64,000 bases of DNA from Rhodospirillaceae bacterium (GTDB taxonomy: Bacteria > Pseudomonadota > Alphaproteobacteria > Rhodospirillales > Casp-alpha2). Positions 17,514 through 27,911 of the stretch are shown here, piece by piece. The translations under genes and the position numbers were made by a program. Each line of letters opens with the position of its first letter. Positions within the stretch are counted from its first letter, which is position 1. The notes under the pieces were generated by a model. It made no database searches. It was not told the DNA's origin and saw only the letters and a list, made by a program, of their open reading frames with translations. The DNA is taken from assembly GCA_002686255.1 (NCBI GenBank), contig NZAZ01000114.1, forward strand, positions 1 through 64,000, read 5' to 3'.

Positions 17514-17912
17514 ATGCAAATTCAGAATAACAACCATGGAAACGCGGCCGCCCTTGCCGTCAACGACTCTCGGCGGATCGATCCGCTCAGCGCCGGCGTT
17601 CTCGGCCGCTTCGCGCGCCAGAAGGCAATAGCCCGCTTCATCGGTAAAGCCGCCCCCGTGTTTGTCCAGGGCGTTCGGTGGCTGGCCAAGCCGTTTTTAA
17701 ACTGGAACCACCGCAACGTCCTCTACAATGAGCTTCAGGCCCTGCCGGACTATCTGCTCAAGGACATCGGCTTCACCCGCGACGAGATCGCCGCCGTGGT
17801 CAATCACGAGTTCCGGCGCCAGCCCTTGTCGCTCAGCCCGACCCGTGGTCAGCCGGCATCCAGTGTTTCCGGCACCGAAAACCGGAAAGAGGAAAAGCCG
17901 CTGGCCGCATAA
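17514..17912 (+). CDS. DUF1127 domain protein
   Basis: A 132-residue basic protein. The DUF1127 core is near residues 70-100 (NVLYNELQALPDYLLKDIGF then TRDEIAAVV). It is preceded by an Arg/Lys-rich amphipathic segment and followed by a low-complexity tail. Small DUF1127 proteins in alphaproteobacteria bind RNA or act in phosphate and stress adaptation; this one is longer than most. ATG 17514 is chosen because AAGGAG lies 7 bases upstream. It is monocistronic and ends at the terminator 17938-17972. Confidence 0.8.
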   Translation: MQIQNNNHGNAAALAVNDSRRIDPLSAGVLGRFARQKAIARFIGKAAPVFVQGVRWLAKPFLNWNHRNVLYNELQALPDYLLKDIGFTRDEIAAVVNHEFRRQPLSLSPTRGQPASSVSGTENRKEEKPLAA

Positions 17913-17937
17913 TCAAGGCCAACGCGCAAACAAAAAG

Positions 17938-17972
17938 ACGGCGGTCACTTGATGTGGCCGCCGTTTTGTTTT
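17938..17972 (+). terminator. Rho-independent terminator of the DUF1127 gene
   Basis: An 11-bp stem (17938-17948 with 17954-17964, one G-U pair) has a 5-base loop. It is followed by a T-rich tract, TTTTGTTTT (17964-17972). Confidence 0.85.
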
Positions 17973-18101
17973 CCGCTCAAGGCCGGGATTGGTTCTTAGC
18001 TTTGGTCATTTCGGTTGCCGGACGATGCGCAGGTAGGGCTTCGGCGCCTCTTTAAGACAGCTTTCGAACGGCCGCCGACAGGGCGCCGCCAAGCGGGGTC
18101 T

Positions 18102-18698
18102 TCAACTTCCCAGGCATTGCCTTAACAAGGCGACGGCTTCTTCCGAATCCCATTCGGCGGCGCCGAGGGCGCGGCCGATTTCCCGGCCCCGCTTGTCGAT
18201 CAACAGCGTCGTCGGCAGGCCGAAGACCTTCGATCCGCTGAGCACCTTGCGGCCCTTGTCGATGAAGATGTCCAGGTTCCTTATCCGGTTGACGTCATAG
18301 AACTTCTTCACCAACGGCGTCCCGGCCCGGTCCACCGAGATGGCCAGGACCTCGATCTTGTCCCCGGCCAGTATTTTCTTGAGCCTGTCCAATTGCGGCA
18401 TTTCGCGCACGCAGGGCGCGCACCAGGTAGCCCAGAAATTCAAGACCACGGCCCTACCCCGGAAATCGGCGAGGGTGATTCGGGCCCCGGTTGCGTCGAA
18501 GAAGGGCTGTTCGGTGACCGGCCGGGGGGGCTGGACAAGGTCGAAATTATCGAGCACGCCGACGGGGGCCGAGCATTTTCCGCCTTCCGCACTTGCCAGC
18601 GGACGTGATATGGAGACAATCGCCGCTAGTAACAGCCAAAGCAGGGCCGGAAAGGCTGTTCGCCGAAGCGTGGCAATGGATGATTGCGGGCGTTTCAA
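18102..18698 (-). CDS. TlpA-family thiol:disulfide oxidoreductase
   Basis: A 198-residue exported thioredoxin-fold protein. The N-terminus is a signal or anchor sequence (about residues 14-37). The active site is WCAPC (Cys93, Cys96), with the cis-Pro in GLPTTLLID. TlpA/ResA-type proteins reduce disulfides in the periplasm, often for cytochrome c or oxidase assembly. It is divergent from argH, with only 40 bp between the start codons, so the promoters must overlap. Confidence 0.9.
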   Translation of the reverse strand: MKRPQSSIATLRRTAFPALLWLLLAAIVSISRPLASAEGGKCSAPVGVLDNFDLVQPPRPVTEQPFFDATGARITLADFRGRAVVLNFWATWCAPCVREMPQLDRLKKILAGDKIEVLAISVDRAGTPLVKKFYDVNRIRNLDIFIDKGRKVLSGSKVFGLPTTLLIDKRGREIGRALGAAEWDSEEAVALLRQCLGS

Positions 18699-18738
18699 GG
18701 TTTGGCGTCCTTCCGGTTATTCGAACGGGTTTTGAACC

Positions 18739-20166
18739 ATGGCAAGGAAATCCAAAAAGCCGGGCCCCCAAGTGAGCGGACCGGGCATCAAGGGAATCCG
18801 GGGCGGTCGTTTCAAGGCCGGGCCCGCGGACGTCATGCGGGAAATCAATGCCTCCATTGATTTCGACAGGCACCTTCATGCCCAGGACATCGCCGGTTCC
18901 AAGGCCCACGCGGCAATGCTGGCCAAGACCGGCATCATATCCCAAGAAGACGGCGATGCCATCATCAAGGGCCTGGACTCCATCGCCGAGGAGATCGAAA
19001 GCGGCGACTTCGAATTCAGCCAAGCCTTGGAGGACATTCACATGAATGTCGAATCACGTTTGGGCGATCTGATCGGCGCCGCCGCCGGGCGGCTGCACAC
19101 GGCCCGGTCCCGGAACGACCAGGTGGCCACCGATTTACGGCTTTGGGTGCGCGACGCCCTCGACCGCCTGGATGCCGAGATCCAGGGCCTGCAGGCGGCC
19201 CTAATCGGCCGCGCCGAGGAGCATGCGGCCGACGTCATGCCCGGCCTGACCCACCTGCAAGGGGCGCAGCCGGTGACGCTGGGCCATCATCTGCTGGCTT
19301 ACGTGGAGATGCTGGGCCGCGACCGGAGCCGGGCCCAGGATTGCCGGCGGCGGCTCAACGAATGCCCGCTGGGATCGGCCGCGTTGGCCGGCACGTCGTT
19401 TCCCATCGACCGCGAGAAGACGGCCTCGGCGCTCGGCTTCGACAAGCCGATGGCGAATTCCATGGATGGCGTTTCAGACCGGGATTTCGCCCTCGAATAC
19501 TTAGGGCTAGCGGCGATCCTGGCCGTCCATCTGTCGCGCCTGGCCGAGGAAATCGTGCTCTGGTGTTCGGGGCCGTTCTCCTATGCCCGCATGCCCGATG
19601 CGTTTTCGACCGGCTCTTCGATGATGCCGCAGAAACGCAACCCCGACGCCGCCGAACTGGTGCGGGCCAAGGCCGGCGGCGTCATCGGCGCCCTCGGCGC
19701 GCTGCTGGTGGTGATGAAGGGGCTGCCCCTGGCTTATGGAAAGGACTTGCAGGAAGACAAGGTGCCGGTGTTCGAAACCGCCGAAACGCTTTCGCTTTCG
19801 CTGGCCGTCATGGCCGGCATGGTGAGCGGGATGGAATTCGACACCGGGCGGATGAAGGCCGACGCCGGCGGCGGGTTCTCGACCGCCACGGATCTGGCCG
19901 ATTGGCTGGTCCGGGAACTGGACATGCCGTTCCGGGACGCCCATCGGGTCACCGGGCGGTTGGTCGGGCTGGCCGAGGAAAAGGGCTTAAGCCTTGACGG
20001 CTTGAGCCTGAATGACATGCAATCGGTGGAAAAGGGGATCACCGAGGCCGTTTTCGGGGTCCTCGGCGTCGACAATTCGGTGACCAGCCGGGACAGTTTT
20101 GGCGGCACCGCGCCCGAAAGGGTGCGCCAAGCGGTAAGTGCCGCCCGCAAAAGGTTTTTGACATGA
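18739..20166 (+). CDS. argH: Argininosuccinate lyase
   Basis: Cleaves argininosuccinate to arginine and fumarate, the last step of arginine synthesis. It is 475 residues. The superfamily signature [12 protein letters not shown] is near residue 292. [18 protein letters not shown] and [13 protein letters not shown], which carry catalytic residues, are also present. The stop overlaps the start of the small lipoprotein gene by ATGA, placing argH first in argH-lptM-lysA-DUF4175, a common alphaproteobacterial order. Confidence 0.96.
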   Translation: MARKSKKPGPQVSGPGIKGIRGGRFKAGPADVMREINASIDFDRHLHAQDIAGSKAHAAMLAKTGIISQEDGDAIIKGLDSIAEEIESGDFEFSQALEDIHMNVESRLGDLIGAAAGRLHTARSRNDQVATDLRLWVRDALDRLDAEIQGLQAALIGRAEEHAADVMPGLTHLQGAQPVTLGHHLLAYVEMLGRDRSRAQDCRRRLNECPLGSAALAGTSFPIDREKTASALGFDKPMANSMDGVSDRDFALEYLGLAAILAVHLSRLAEEIVLWCSGPFSYARMPDAFSTGSSMMPQKRNPDAAELVRAKAGGVIGALGALLVVMKGLPLAYGKDLQEDKVPVFETAETLSLSLAVMAGMVSGMEFDTGRMKADAGGGFSTATDLADWLVRELDMPFRDAHRVTGRLVGLAEEKGLSLDGLSLNDMQSVEKGITEAVFGVLGVDNSVTSRDSFGGTAPERVRQAVSAARKRFLT

Positions 20167-20456
20167 CCCAGAATGACCAAGCGCCGGTACGTCGAATGGT
20201 CCCCGGGACGGCGGCGGTGACAAGAAGGACGATGATCCGGAGGGGCTTGATGATTCTGGCTGCCTTGGCAATTGCTGCGCCATTGGCTGCCTGCGGCAAG
20301 AAAGGATCGCCCCGCCATCCGAAGGGAACCAAAATGCGCCAGTACCCGGAACCAGAAGAGAATAAGGAACAAAATGAACAAACGCAACCCAAGGAGGGAG
20401 CCGTGGGGCCGGGGGGGGTCATATACGAATATCCGAACCGGCCCCCGTCTAAATAA
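20163..20456 (+). CDS. lptM: Small LptM/YifL-like lipoprotein
   Basis: A 97-residue lipoprotein with a signal peptide ending in the lipobox LAAC (lipidated Cys44), followed by the conserved GKKGSP of the LptM family. In E. coli LptM assists LptD maturation in the outer membrane. The C-terminal part ([16 protein letters not shown]) is typical of alphaproteobacterial members found next to lysA. ATG 20163 overlaps argH; ATG 20232, nearer the hydrophobic segment, is an alternative start. Confidence 0.85.
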   Translation: MTQNDQAPVRRMVPGTAAVTRRTMIRRGLMILAALAIAAPLAACGKKGSPRHPKGTKMRQYPEPEENKEQNEQTQPKEGAVGPGGVIYEYPNRPPSK

Positions 20457-20500
20457 TCTAAATAACCCGGCACGGGCACAGCCCGGACAGGGGCGAAAAA

Positions 20501-21796
20501 ATGGACCATTTTCAATATACCGATGGTGAATTGTGCGCCGAGGCGGTGCCGATAAGGCGGATCGCCGACGATGTCGGCACGCCCTTTTACTGCTATTCGA
20601 CGGCCACCCTGGAGCGCCATTACCGGGTCTTCGCCGAAGCTGTCGGCGGACTCGACGCCACCATCTGCTACGCCGTCAAGGCCAATTCCAACCTCGCCGT
20701 GATCGCCACCCTGGCCCGGCTGGGGTCCGGCGCCGACGTGGTTTCGGGGGGCGAGTTGAAGCGCGCCCTGGTTGCCGGGGTGCCGGCGTCGAAGATCGTT
20801 TTTTCCGGCGTCGGCAAGACAGCATCGGAAATGGCCGCCGCGCTCAATGCCGGGGTCATGCAGGTCAATGTCGAATCGGTGCCGGAACTGGAAACCCTTT
20901 CGGGCGTCGCGTCGTCGCTTGGCATCGACGCCAACGTCGCCATCCGGGTCAACCCGGACGTCGATGCGCCGACCCATGAAAAGATCGCCACCGGCAAAAG
21001 CGAAAACAAGTTCGGCATCGATTGGCGGCACGTCCCCGGCGTTTACCGGCAGGCGGCCGGGCTGCCGGGCATTCGGGTTGCCGGCGTCGCCGTCCATATC
21101 GGCTCGCAGCTTCTCGAACTGGCGCCGTTTCGGGAAGCCTATGGGCGTGTTGTCGAGCTGGCCGGGACGCTCAAGGCCGACGGCCACGCAATCGAAACCC
21201 TGGACCTGGGCGGCGGCCTGGGCATTCCCTATGAGGACGAACGACCGCCGAGCCCGCGGGAATATGGCGAAATGGTCACCTCCGTGGTCGGCGGTCTCGG
21301 ATGCCGGGTCCTTTTCGAGCCGGGCCGCATGATCGCCGGCAACGCCGGAATCCTGGTAACCCGGGTGGTCAACGTCAAGCAAGGAGCGAAGCGCGCCTTC
21401 GTCATCGTCGATGCGGGGATGAATGACCTTGTCCGCCCGACGCTCTATAATGCCCACCATGCCATCGTACCGGTGGCCGACCCTCCCGCCGGCGCCGATT
21501 TGAAGGAGGTAGAGGTGGTCGGTCCGATCTGTGAAACCGGGGATACCTTCGGCAAGCCCCGGCCGTTGCCGGAAATCCGGGCCGGCGATCTTTTGGCCGT
21601 CCGCACCGCCGGCGCCTATGGGGCGGTCATGGCGTCGGCCTACAACTCCCGGCCCCTGGTGCCCGAAATTATGGTCAATGAAGGGGATTTCGCCATCGTC
21701 CGCGAACGCATCACTGTCGACGACATGCTGGCGCGCGAGGGACTGCCCGGTTGGCTTGCCGAAGGCAAGGAGGCCCGGCGCGAGGCCGGCGAATGA
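20501..21796 (+). CDS. lysA: Diaminopimelate decarboxylase
   Basis: A PLP enzyme converting meso-diaminopimelate to lysine, 431 residues. The PLP lysine is Lys60 in CYAVKANSN. The glycine loop LDLGGGLGIPY and the substrate-binding GPICETGDTFGK are also present. The start ATG 20501 follows the lipoprotein gene by 44 bp. The stop overlaps the start of the DUF4175 gene (ATGA). Confidence 0.96.
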   Translation: MDHFQYTDGELCAEAVPIRRIADDVGTPFYCYSTATLERHYRVFAEAVGGLDATICYAVKANSNLAVIATLARLGSGADVVSGGELKRALVAGVPASKIVFSGVGKTASEMAAALNAGVMQVNVESVPELETLSGVASSLGIDANVAIRVNPDVDAPTHEKIATGKSENKFGIDWRHVPGVYRQAAGLPGIRVAGVAVHIGSQLLELAPFREAYGRVVELAGTLKADGHAIETLDLGGGLGIPYEDERPPSPREYGEMVTSVVGGLGCRVLFEPGRMIAGNAGILVTRVVNVKQGAKRAFVIVDAGMNDLVRPTLYNAHHAIVPVADPPAGADLKEVEVVGPICETGDTFGKPRPLPEIRAGDLLAVRTAGAYGAVMASAYNSRPLVPEIMVNEGDFAIVRERITVDDMLAREGLPGWLAEGKEARREAGE

Positions 21797-24396
21797 ACGA
21801 AAGCCGGAAAAATACACCGCAAGCCCTCCCGGAAACCCAAACCGGCGTTCCCCTCAAAAAAGGATGGCAAAGACACTACCGCCTGCTTCTGGGTCTGGCG
21901 CGGGCGGCCCTGATGTGGGAACGGCTGTGGCCCTGCCTGTGGCCGGCGGTGGGGGTGGCGGCGGTGTTCGTATCGGTGGCGCTTTTGGATTGGCTGCCGA
22001 TGCTGCCGTTCTGGGTCCATTCCCTGGTGCTGATCGTTTTTGCCGGCGCCTTCGGGTTCATGGTCCGCGGCGCCGCCCAGGGGTTCAAGGCGGCTGACGA
22101 AAAATCGGCGCGGCATCGTCTGGAACGGGACAGCGGCCTCTCTCACCGGCCACTTATGGCGCTCCATGACCACCTCGCCATCGGGGCCGACGATTCCGGG
22201 ACCCAATCGCTGTGGCGGGTTCATCTCGGGCGCATGGCCAAGGCGGCGGCTAAGCTCAGGGTTTCCCTGCCGTCGCCGGGCCTGGCCCGCTTCGATCCTT
22301 ATGCCTTGAGGGCGGTCGTCTTGCTGTTGCTGATCATTGCCGCGGCGGCCGGCGGCGGCGAGGCCGGGGCGCGGCTGGAACGGGCCCTGGTGCCCCGGGC
22401 CGAAATCGGCGGCGGCGGACCGTTGGAACTCGACGTTTGGATCACGCCCCCCGCCTATACCGGTTTGGCGCCGATGTTTCTGGAGCTTCCGGTGATGACG
22501 GCCGCCGCCGGCAACGGCGAGGAACGGGCTCCGCCGACGATCCAGGTGCCCGTGGGGTCGGCGCTATTGGCCCAGGCCGGCGGCACCGGCGACGCCCCGA
22601 TACTGAAGATAGGCGCCAAGATCATTCAATTCGCCGCCGTCGGCAAAACCGGGGAGGAGACGGAAAACGGAGGAAGTTACCGGGTCGAAACCATCCTTGA
22701 GGACGCCGACCGGGACGCCGACACCCTGGAGGTGACGGTTGGTGGCCGGCCGCTGGGCCGTTGGGCCCTCAGGGTGGTTGCCGACAAGCCGCCCGAGGTC
22801 GAATTCACCCGGGCGCCGTCCGGTGCCGGACGGGCGCAATTGCAAGTCGCCTACGAGGCCGGTGACGATTACGGGCTGGCTGGCCTGCAGGTGGTGATTC
22901 GTCACCCCAAGGGCCGGGCCGTTCCCGGCGGCCGGCCCGCCATCCGCGCCGAACTGCCGCTACCGGGGCTGGGCTCGAAAAAGGTTGAAGGCAGCAGCCT
23001 GCAGGATTTCAGCGCCCACCCGTGGGCCGGGCTGCCGGTTCTGGTGCAACTGCAGGCCATCGACGCCCGCGGCCAGGCGGGGCAAAGCGACATCATCGCC
23101 ATCATCCTGCCGGAACGGATATTCAATCACCCGGTGGCCCGCGCCATCGCCGAAGCGCGCAAGAAATTGAGCACTCCCGACGATGATGTCGTCGCCGAGG
23201 TCGTCGAGGCGTTGAACGATATCGCCAGCCGGCCGAAACACTTCTTCGACGACACCATCGTCTTCCTGGCGCTTAGCGTCGCCGCCAGCCGCCTGATCCA
23301 TGACGGCTCCGACGCCGGCATCGGCGCCGTGCAGGAGCTTTTGTGGGAAACCGCGCTGAGGATCGAAGACGGCGAGTTGGCCCTGGCCGAACGCGACCTC
23401 AAGGAGATCCAGGGCCGGCTGATGCGGGCCTTGCGGGACGGCGAGGATTCGTCCGAGATCGAACGTCTTCTGGACGAGTTGAGCCAGGCCCTCGACAAAT
23501 ACATGGCCGCCTTGGCCGAACACCTGGCCAAGCAGGGGTTGGCGCAATTGCCGGCCAATCCCTCGTCGCGTTTCTTGGACAGCACCGATCTGCAACGGAT
23601 GATCGAGGAGGCCCGGGAACTGGCCCGGACCGGATCGTTGGAATCGGCCAGGCGGATGCTGTCGGAGCTCAGGCGCATGCTGGAAGGCATCCGCAACGGC
23701 CTGCAACGGGGCCAGCCCCGTCAGGATCTGGTCAAGGCGAGGGAGATGATGGATAGCCTTCGCAAGCTGACCGATCGCCAGCGCCGGGAACTGGATAAAA
23801 CGTTCAAACGCCGCCAGCAGTCCCAAGGCGCTTTGCGCGCGCGCCCCGAACCGGGGGGGCGGCAAAAAGGACAGAGCCAAGGGGACGGCCAGGGGGACAG
23901 GCAGGGCGAAGACCCCGGCGCCCGTCGACAACAGGCGCTTCGCCGCGATCTCGGGCGCCAGATGTTGCGGATGGACGAATTTTTCGGCGATATCCCGTCC
24001 GCCTTCGGCAAGGCCGAGCGGGCCATGAACGATGCCGTCCAGGCGTTGGCAAAAGGCCGATACGGCGACGCCGTGCCGAGCCAGACCGAAGCCCTGGAAC
24101 AATTGCGCCGGGGCATGGACGCCATGGCTGAACGGATGGCGCGGCGGCTGGGCGGTGCCTTTGGCGTGGCCCGCGGACGGCGTGGTCAACCGCCGGGAGA
24201 AGGCAACGATCCTTTCGGGCGCCGGCCGGGCGGAGCCTTCGGTTCGACCATCGATGACGGCGACGTCAAGATTCCCAGTCACATGGAACGGCGCCGGGCC
24301 CGGGAAATTCTGCACGAACTCCACCGCCGCGCCGGTGAGCACCAGCGCCCGGTCATGGAACGGCAATACATCGACCGCCTGTTGAAGCGGTTTTAG
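21793..24396 (+). CDS. TIGR02302 family protein (DUF4175)
   Basis: An 867-residue protein of the alphaproteobacterial TIGR02302 family, of unknown function. Two N-terminal membrane helices lie at about 39-95, a third near 175-190, and a large periplasmic or cytoplasmic part follows. The C-terminal half is strongly charged and helical with Leu/Arg heptads and a Gln/Gly/Asp-rich linker (about 680-720). It then has a conserved end with RRAREILHELHRRAGE. ATG 21793 overlaps lysA by four bases. Linkage to argH, lptM and lysA is usual for the family and suggests envelope or peptidoglycan work, which is inference. Confidence 0.85.
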   Translation: MNESRKNTPQALPETQTGVPLKKGWQRHYRLLLGLARAALMWERLWPCLWPAVGVAAVFVSVALLDWLPMLPFWVHSLVLIVFAGAFGFMVRGAAQGFKAADEKSARHRLERDSGLSHRPLMALHDHLAIGADDSGTQSLWRVHLGRMAKAAAKLRVSLPSPGLARFDPYALRAVVLLLLIIAAAAGGGEAGARLERALVPRAEIGGGGPLELDVWITPPAYTGLAPMFLELPVMTAAAGNGEERAPPTIQVPVGSALLAQAGGTGDAPILKIGAKIIQFAAVGKTGEETENGGSYRVETILEDADRDADTLEVTVGGRPLGRWALRVVADKPPEVEFTRAPSGAGRAQLQVAYEAGDDYGLAGLQVVIRHPKGRAVPGGRPAIRAELPLPGLGSKKVEGSSLQDFSAHPWAGLPVLVQLQAIDARGQAGQSDIIAIILPERIFNHPVARAIAEARKKLSTPDDDVVAEVVEALNDIASRPKHFFDDTIVFLALSVAASRLIHDGSDAGIGAVQELLWETALRIEDGELALAERDLKEIQGRLMRALRDGEDSSEIERLLDELSQALDKYMAALAEHLAKQGLAQLPANPSSRFLDSTDLQRMIEEARELARTGSLESARRMLSELRRMLEGIRNGLQRGQPRQDLVKAREMMDSLRKLTDRQRRELDKTFKRRQQSQGALRARPEPGGRQKGQSQGDGQGDRQGEDPGARRQQALRRDLGRQMLRMDEFFGDIPSAFGKAERAMNDAVQALAKGRYGDAVPSQTEALEQLRRGMDAMAERMARRLGGAFGVARGRRGQPPGEGNDPFGRRPGGAFGSTIDDGDVKIPSHMERRRAREILHELHRRAGEHQRPVMERQYIDRLLKRF

Positions 24397-24429
24397 AGCC
24401 CATCAAGTCCGAATGATTCCATTCAAACT

Positions 24430-25389
24430 CTAGCCGCCGTTTTTTTTCAGTTCGCTGAAGGTGACTTCCAGCCGCCGGGCCAACGCCGACGGTTCGGGGA
24501 GCTTGGCGCTGAATCCGATCGTCGCTCCCGGTTGCAGCCGGTTCTTCAGCGGCGGCGCGAAGAAGTGCTGGACTTCCTCGCCGTCACCGTCATAAAGGGC
24601 GACCCGGATCACCGGCACCATGCGGTCTTTCTCGGTGATGTTGGCGACGACGCCGCGAACCACTAGAACATCGACTCCGGCTTCTACTTTGCGGGACGAT
24701 TTGACGTCACGGATGTCGAGGCCGGCGCCCAGCCCGGCGCCCCCGGGGCCCGCCATGCCGGGCCACAGGTCGATGATGAACGAACGGCCGAAGAACGCCC
24801 CGGCGCCAAGGGCGATCACGACGGCGGCGACGATGCCGATAACCTTGCCCTTGCCGCCCTTGTCCAGGTCCTTGTCGTCGATGGGGCCGTCATCATCGGG
24901 CGAGAAAACCTTAGGAATGGGCTCGGGGTCGGGGATATTCTCCGGATCGGCCTCTTCATCGGCGTCATCAGCCGGCGGTTTGGTGTCCGCCATCGATTTG
25001 AAGGAGTCCGGTTCGGCGTCTTCGCCGAACATTTCGTCCAATTGCCCGGGCGACAAGGCGTCGCCTTCGGCGACCGGCTCGGCGGCTTCTTCGGCTTCGC
25101 CTTCCGGCGCCGCTTCGGCTTCGCTTTTCGGGGCCGCTTCGGGTTCCGGCGCGGTTTCGGCTTCGCCTTCCGGGGCCGGTTCGGGTTCCGGCATCGGTTC
25201 CGGTTCGGGCACCGGGGCTTGCGCGATAGGCGGCTGTTCGGCCATTGCCGCCGGTTGCGGCGGCGCCTCCTGAACGGGATTTTGATGCCACGAATTGCCG
25301 CAGTTGTGGCACTGAACCCTCTTGCCCCCACCCAGGACTTCGGCGTCAAGGGAATAGTGCGTTTGACAGTTCTGACAGGTTATGATCAT
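24430..25389 (-). CDS. MJ0042-type zinc-finger / DUF3426 membrane protein
   Basis: A 319-residue protein. Residues 1-35 form a zinc ribbon with two CxxC pairs (CQNCQTHY and CHNCGNSW). Residues 45-160 are an acidic Pro/Glu/Ala-rich linker encoded by degenerate repeats. One membrane helix is near 190-205. The C-terminus is a DUF3426-type beta domain with VVRGVVANITEKDRMVP. This is a known alphaproteobacterial architecture next to ftsE, of unknown role, perhaps linking a cytosolic sensor to an extracytoplasmic domain. It is divergent from ftsE and convergent with the DUF4175 gene. Confidence 0.85.
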   Translation of the reverse strand: MIITCQNCQTHYSLDAEVLGGGKRVQCHNCGNSWHQNPVQEAPPQPAAMAEQPPIAQAPVPEPEPMPEPEPAPEGEAETAPEPEAAPKSEAEAAPEGEAEEAAEPVAEGDALSPGQLDEMFGEDAEPDSFKSMADTKPPADDADEEADPENIPDPEPIPKVFSPDDDGPIDDKDLDKGGKGKVIGIVAAVVIALGAGAFFGRSFIIDLWPGMAGPGGAGLGAGLDIRDVKSSRKVEAGVDVLVVRGVVANITEKDRMVPVIRVALYDGDGEEVQHFFAPPLKNRLQPGATIGFSAKLPEPSALARRLEVTFSELKKNGG

Positions 25390-25555
25390 TGCCGGAAGCT
25401 TGCTCTAAGCGTTTGTCGTTTATAGGCATTTGCCGCATTTAACGCAACCCGCGGCAAAGCCCGGCCCGGTTGCCCGAGAGCGCTGGACGGCGGGGCTTTT
25501 AACATGGCATTGTTCGCCACCTAATACCTATGATTCATTATCACCGCTCCTTGGT

Positions 25556-26359
25556 ATGAGGGGTTCCAAGGTGACCACCGACGACAGCGAAAACGTTGTG
25601 CGATTTGAAAATGTCGGCCTGAGGTACGGGCTCGGCCCCGAGGTTCTTCAGGACGTCACGTTTTCCCTGCCGGCGGGATCCTTTCATTTCCTCGTCGGCG
25701 ACAGCGGCGCCGGCAAATCGTCTCTGTTGAAGCTTATATACCTGGCCTTGAAACCGTCCCGGGGGTTGATATCGCTGTTCGGTCGCGACATCGCGACGAC
25801 GCCGCGGCGCGAACTGCCGGCCATGCGCCGGCGGGTCGGCGTCGTGTTTCAGGAATTCCGGCTGCTCAACCATCTTTCCGCCTTCGATAACGTGGCGTTG
25901 CCGCTTCGGGTCGCCGGTGTCCACAAGAGCGAAATTCAAAAACACGTGGTCGAACTTCTGAGCTGGGTCGGGTTGAAGGACCATCTGGATGCCCGGCCGC
26001 CGGTCCTTTCCGGCGGCCAACAACAACGGGTATCCATCGCCCGGGCGGTGATCTCCCGGCCCAAGCTGCTGCTGGCGGACGAACCGACCGGCAACGTCGA
26101 CGACCGCATGGCCATGCGCCTGTTGCACCTGTTCGAGGAACTCAACAAACTCGGCACCACCGTGATAATCGCCACCCATAACAGCCACCTGGTCGAAAAG
26201 ATGGGATTTCCGAAAATGCACCTCGACGAAGGGTGGCTGGAAATGGTCGGCGCCGACACTGACCGGGCGTCCGTCCCGCCCGCCTCCGAACCCGGCGGCA
26301 GGCTGCTTGACGACGGCGACGATGACGGGACCCGGCCGGACATGGAAAAGCTTTTTTGA
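25556..26359 (+). CDS. ftsE: Cell division ATP-binding protein FtsE
   Basis: ATPase of the FtsEX complex, which couples ATP hydrolysis at the septum to peptidoglycan hydrolase activation. It is 267 residues. Walker A is GDSGAGKSS, the signature [14 protein letters not shown] and Walker [13 protein letters not shown], the last typical of FtsE. A C-terminal tail of about 40 residues past the core is Asp-rich and longer than in E. coli. The start is ATG 25556, with GTG 25571 an alternative. ftsX begins on the next base after the stop. Confidence 0.92.
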   Translation: MRGSKVTTDDSENVVRFENVGLRYGLGPEVLQDVTFSLPAGSFHFLVGDSGAGKSSLLKLIYLALKPSRGLISLFGRDIATTPRRELPAMRRRVGVVFQEFRLLNHLSAFDNVALPLRVAGVHKSEIQKHVVELLSWVGLKDHLDARPPVLSGGQQQRVSIARAVISRPKLLLADEPTGNVDDRMAMRLLHLFEELNKLGTTVIIATHNSHLVEKMGFPKMHLDEGWLEMVGADTDRASVPPASEPGGRLLDDGDDDGTRPDMEKLF

Positions 26360-27241
26360 ATGTTTACCCGCCGATCCGACCTGCCCCTCGACAAGGATGC
26401 GCACAGCCGTTTTCTGCCCTGGCTGATCGCCTTCATGGTCTTTCTGGCGATCATGGCGATGGCCGGGATGCTGGTGTTGAACGCCACCGCGTCGCGCTGG
26501 GACCAGGGAATCCGCGGCACCTTGACCGTCCAGGTCATGCCGGCGGAAGACCCGGCCAAGGACGACGAGCGCCTGCAGGCGGTGCTGTCGGTACTGGCGC
26601 AAACGCCCGAGATCGACAGTTACGAGACGCTCACCGACGACAGGCTGTTGAAGCTCCTGGAACCCTGGCTGGGCCCCGCCTCCGGGTCGCGGGATCTGCC
26701 GTTGCCCAGGCTTGTCGACGTGGAATTGAAGACCGGCGCCGATCTGGACGCCGAGGTGCTGTCGCGGCGGTTGGTGGCCCGGGTCCCCGGCGCCAGCGTC
26801 GACGACCACCGAATCTGGCTGAAGCACCTGGTGCGCCTGATCCAAACCGTCGAGGGCCTGGCGACCCTGGTGCTGGCCTTCATCGCCCTGGCCACCGTCG
26901 GCACGGTCGTGTTCACTACCCGCACCGGGCTGGACGTCCACCGCGAGGCGATCGAGGTCCTGCATTTGATCGGCGCCCAGGATTCCTACGTCGCCGGACA
27001 GTTCGCCAACCGCGCCTTTTCCCTCGGCCTGAGGGGCGGTTTTTTCGGCCTGTTGCTGGCGGTGCCGACGCTTCTGGGAATCGGGTACCTGGCCCAGCAA
27101 ATGGATTCCAGCCTACTGCCGGACGTCACCCTGGGTCCCGTCCATTGGTCGGCCTTGGCCGGCCTGCCGCTGGTGGTGTCCCTGATCGCCATGGTGACGG
27201 CGCGGATGACGGTAATGAAGACGCTTTCCAGGATGCTCTAG
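26360..27241 (+). CDS. ftsX: Cell division protein FtsX
   Basis: The membrane partner of FtsE, 293 residues with four predicted helices: one N-terminal (about 19-40) and three in the C-terminal half. A periplasmic loop of roughly 120 residues lies between helices 1 and 2 and would contact hydrolase regulators. The C-terminal FtsX domain includes [18 protein letters not shown]. Zero spacing from ftsE implies coupled translation. The divergence of the N-terminal loop is normal for the family. Confidence 0.92.
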   Translation: MFTRRSDLPLDKDAHSRFLPWLIAFMVFLAIMAMAGMLVLNATASRWDQGIRGTLTVQVMPAEDPAKDDERLQAVLSVLAQTPEIDSYETLTDDRLLKLLEPWLGPASGSRDLPLPRLVDVELKTGADLDAEVLSRRLVARVPGASVDDHRIWLKHLVRLIQTVEGLATLVLAFIALATVGTVVFTTRTGLDVHREAIEVLHLIGAQDSYVAGQFANRAFSLGLRGGFFGLLLAVPTLLGIGYLAQQMDSSLLPDVTLGPVHWSALAGLPLVVSLIAMVTARMTVMKTLSRML

Positions 27242-27244
27242 GCC

Positions 27245-27904
27245 GTGCGCGGGAAACGCGATCACCAGGGCCGGCGGTTGGGGTTCAATCTTGGCCTGGC
27301 GGGCGCGGCGGCGGCCGTCCTTTGGGTCGCCGGCCTGTTTCAATTCGCTTCCCTGGTGCCCAAACAGGTGGCCGACCCGTCCACCCGCACCGACGCCATC
27401 GTGGTGTTGACCGGCGGCAGCCGGCGCCTCGGCGAAGGCCTTGAACTGCTGTCCCGGGGCCTGGCCGAAAAATTGTTTGTGTCGGGAGTCTATCAGGGCG
27501 TCGACGTGCGCGAACTGTTACAGATCGTCAGGCGCAACCCGCGGGAACTGGAAACCCAGATCGGCATCGGCAACGCCACCAATACGGCCGAAAACGCCCT
27601 CGAGACCATGGCCTGGATGCGGGCCCGGGATTACCGTTCCCTGCGTCTGGTCACCGCCGCCTACCATATGCCCCGGAGCCTGTTGGAATTCCGCCACGCC
27701 ATGCCGGCCGTCACCCTGGTGGCGCATCCGGTGTTTCCCGAAAACGTCAAACAGGACCGCTGGTGGGCGTGGCCGGGCACGGGCAGCCTGATGATCGGCG
27801 AATACAACAAATTCCTGCTTGCTTGGTCGCGCCATTGGGCCGGGCGGATTCTCGAAAAAGCCAGTCCCGGTCCCGGCCGCCAAAACGCGTCCGCCAAATC
27901 CTGA
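27245..27904 (+). CDS. YdcF family protein (DUF218)
   Basis: A 219-residue DUF218 protein with one N-terminal membrane helix (about 15-35). The family motifs are AIVVLTGGSRRLGEGLELL, NATNTAENA and LVTAAYHMPRS. Relatives such as SanA/ElyC act in envelope or peptidoglycan precursor homeostasis. The start is GTG 27245, 3 bp after ftsX, so it belongs to the ftsEX operon. This gene order is common in alphaproteobacteria. Confidence 0.85.
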   Translation: MRGKRDHQGRRLGFNLGLAGAAAAVLWVAGLFQFASLVPKQVADPSTRTDAIVVLTGGSRRLGEGLELLSRGLAEKLFVSGVYQGVDVRELLQIVRRNPRELETQIGIGNATNTAENALETMAWMRARDYRSLRLVTAAYHMPRSLLEFRHAMPAVTLVAHPVFPENVKQDRWWAWPGTGSLMIGEYNKFLLAWSRHWAGRILEKASPGPGRQNASAKS

Positions 27905-27911
27905 TCCCGAC

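Noticed and set aside
20039-21817. 592-codon minus-strand frame opposite argH, lptM and lysA
   Set aside because: It covers three well-identified genes in antisense and has no family motifs. Antisense open frames are expected at this GC content.
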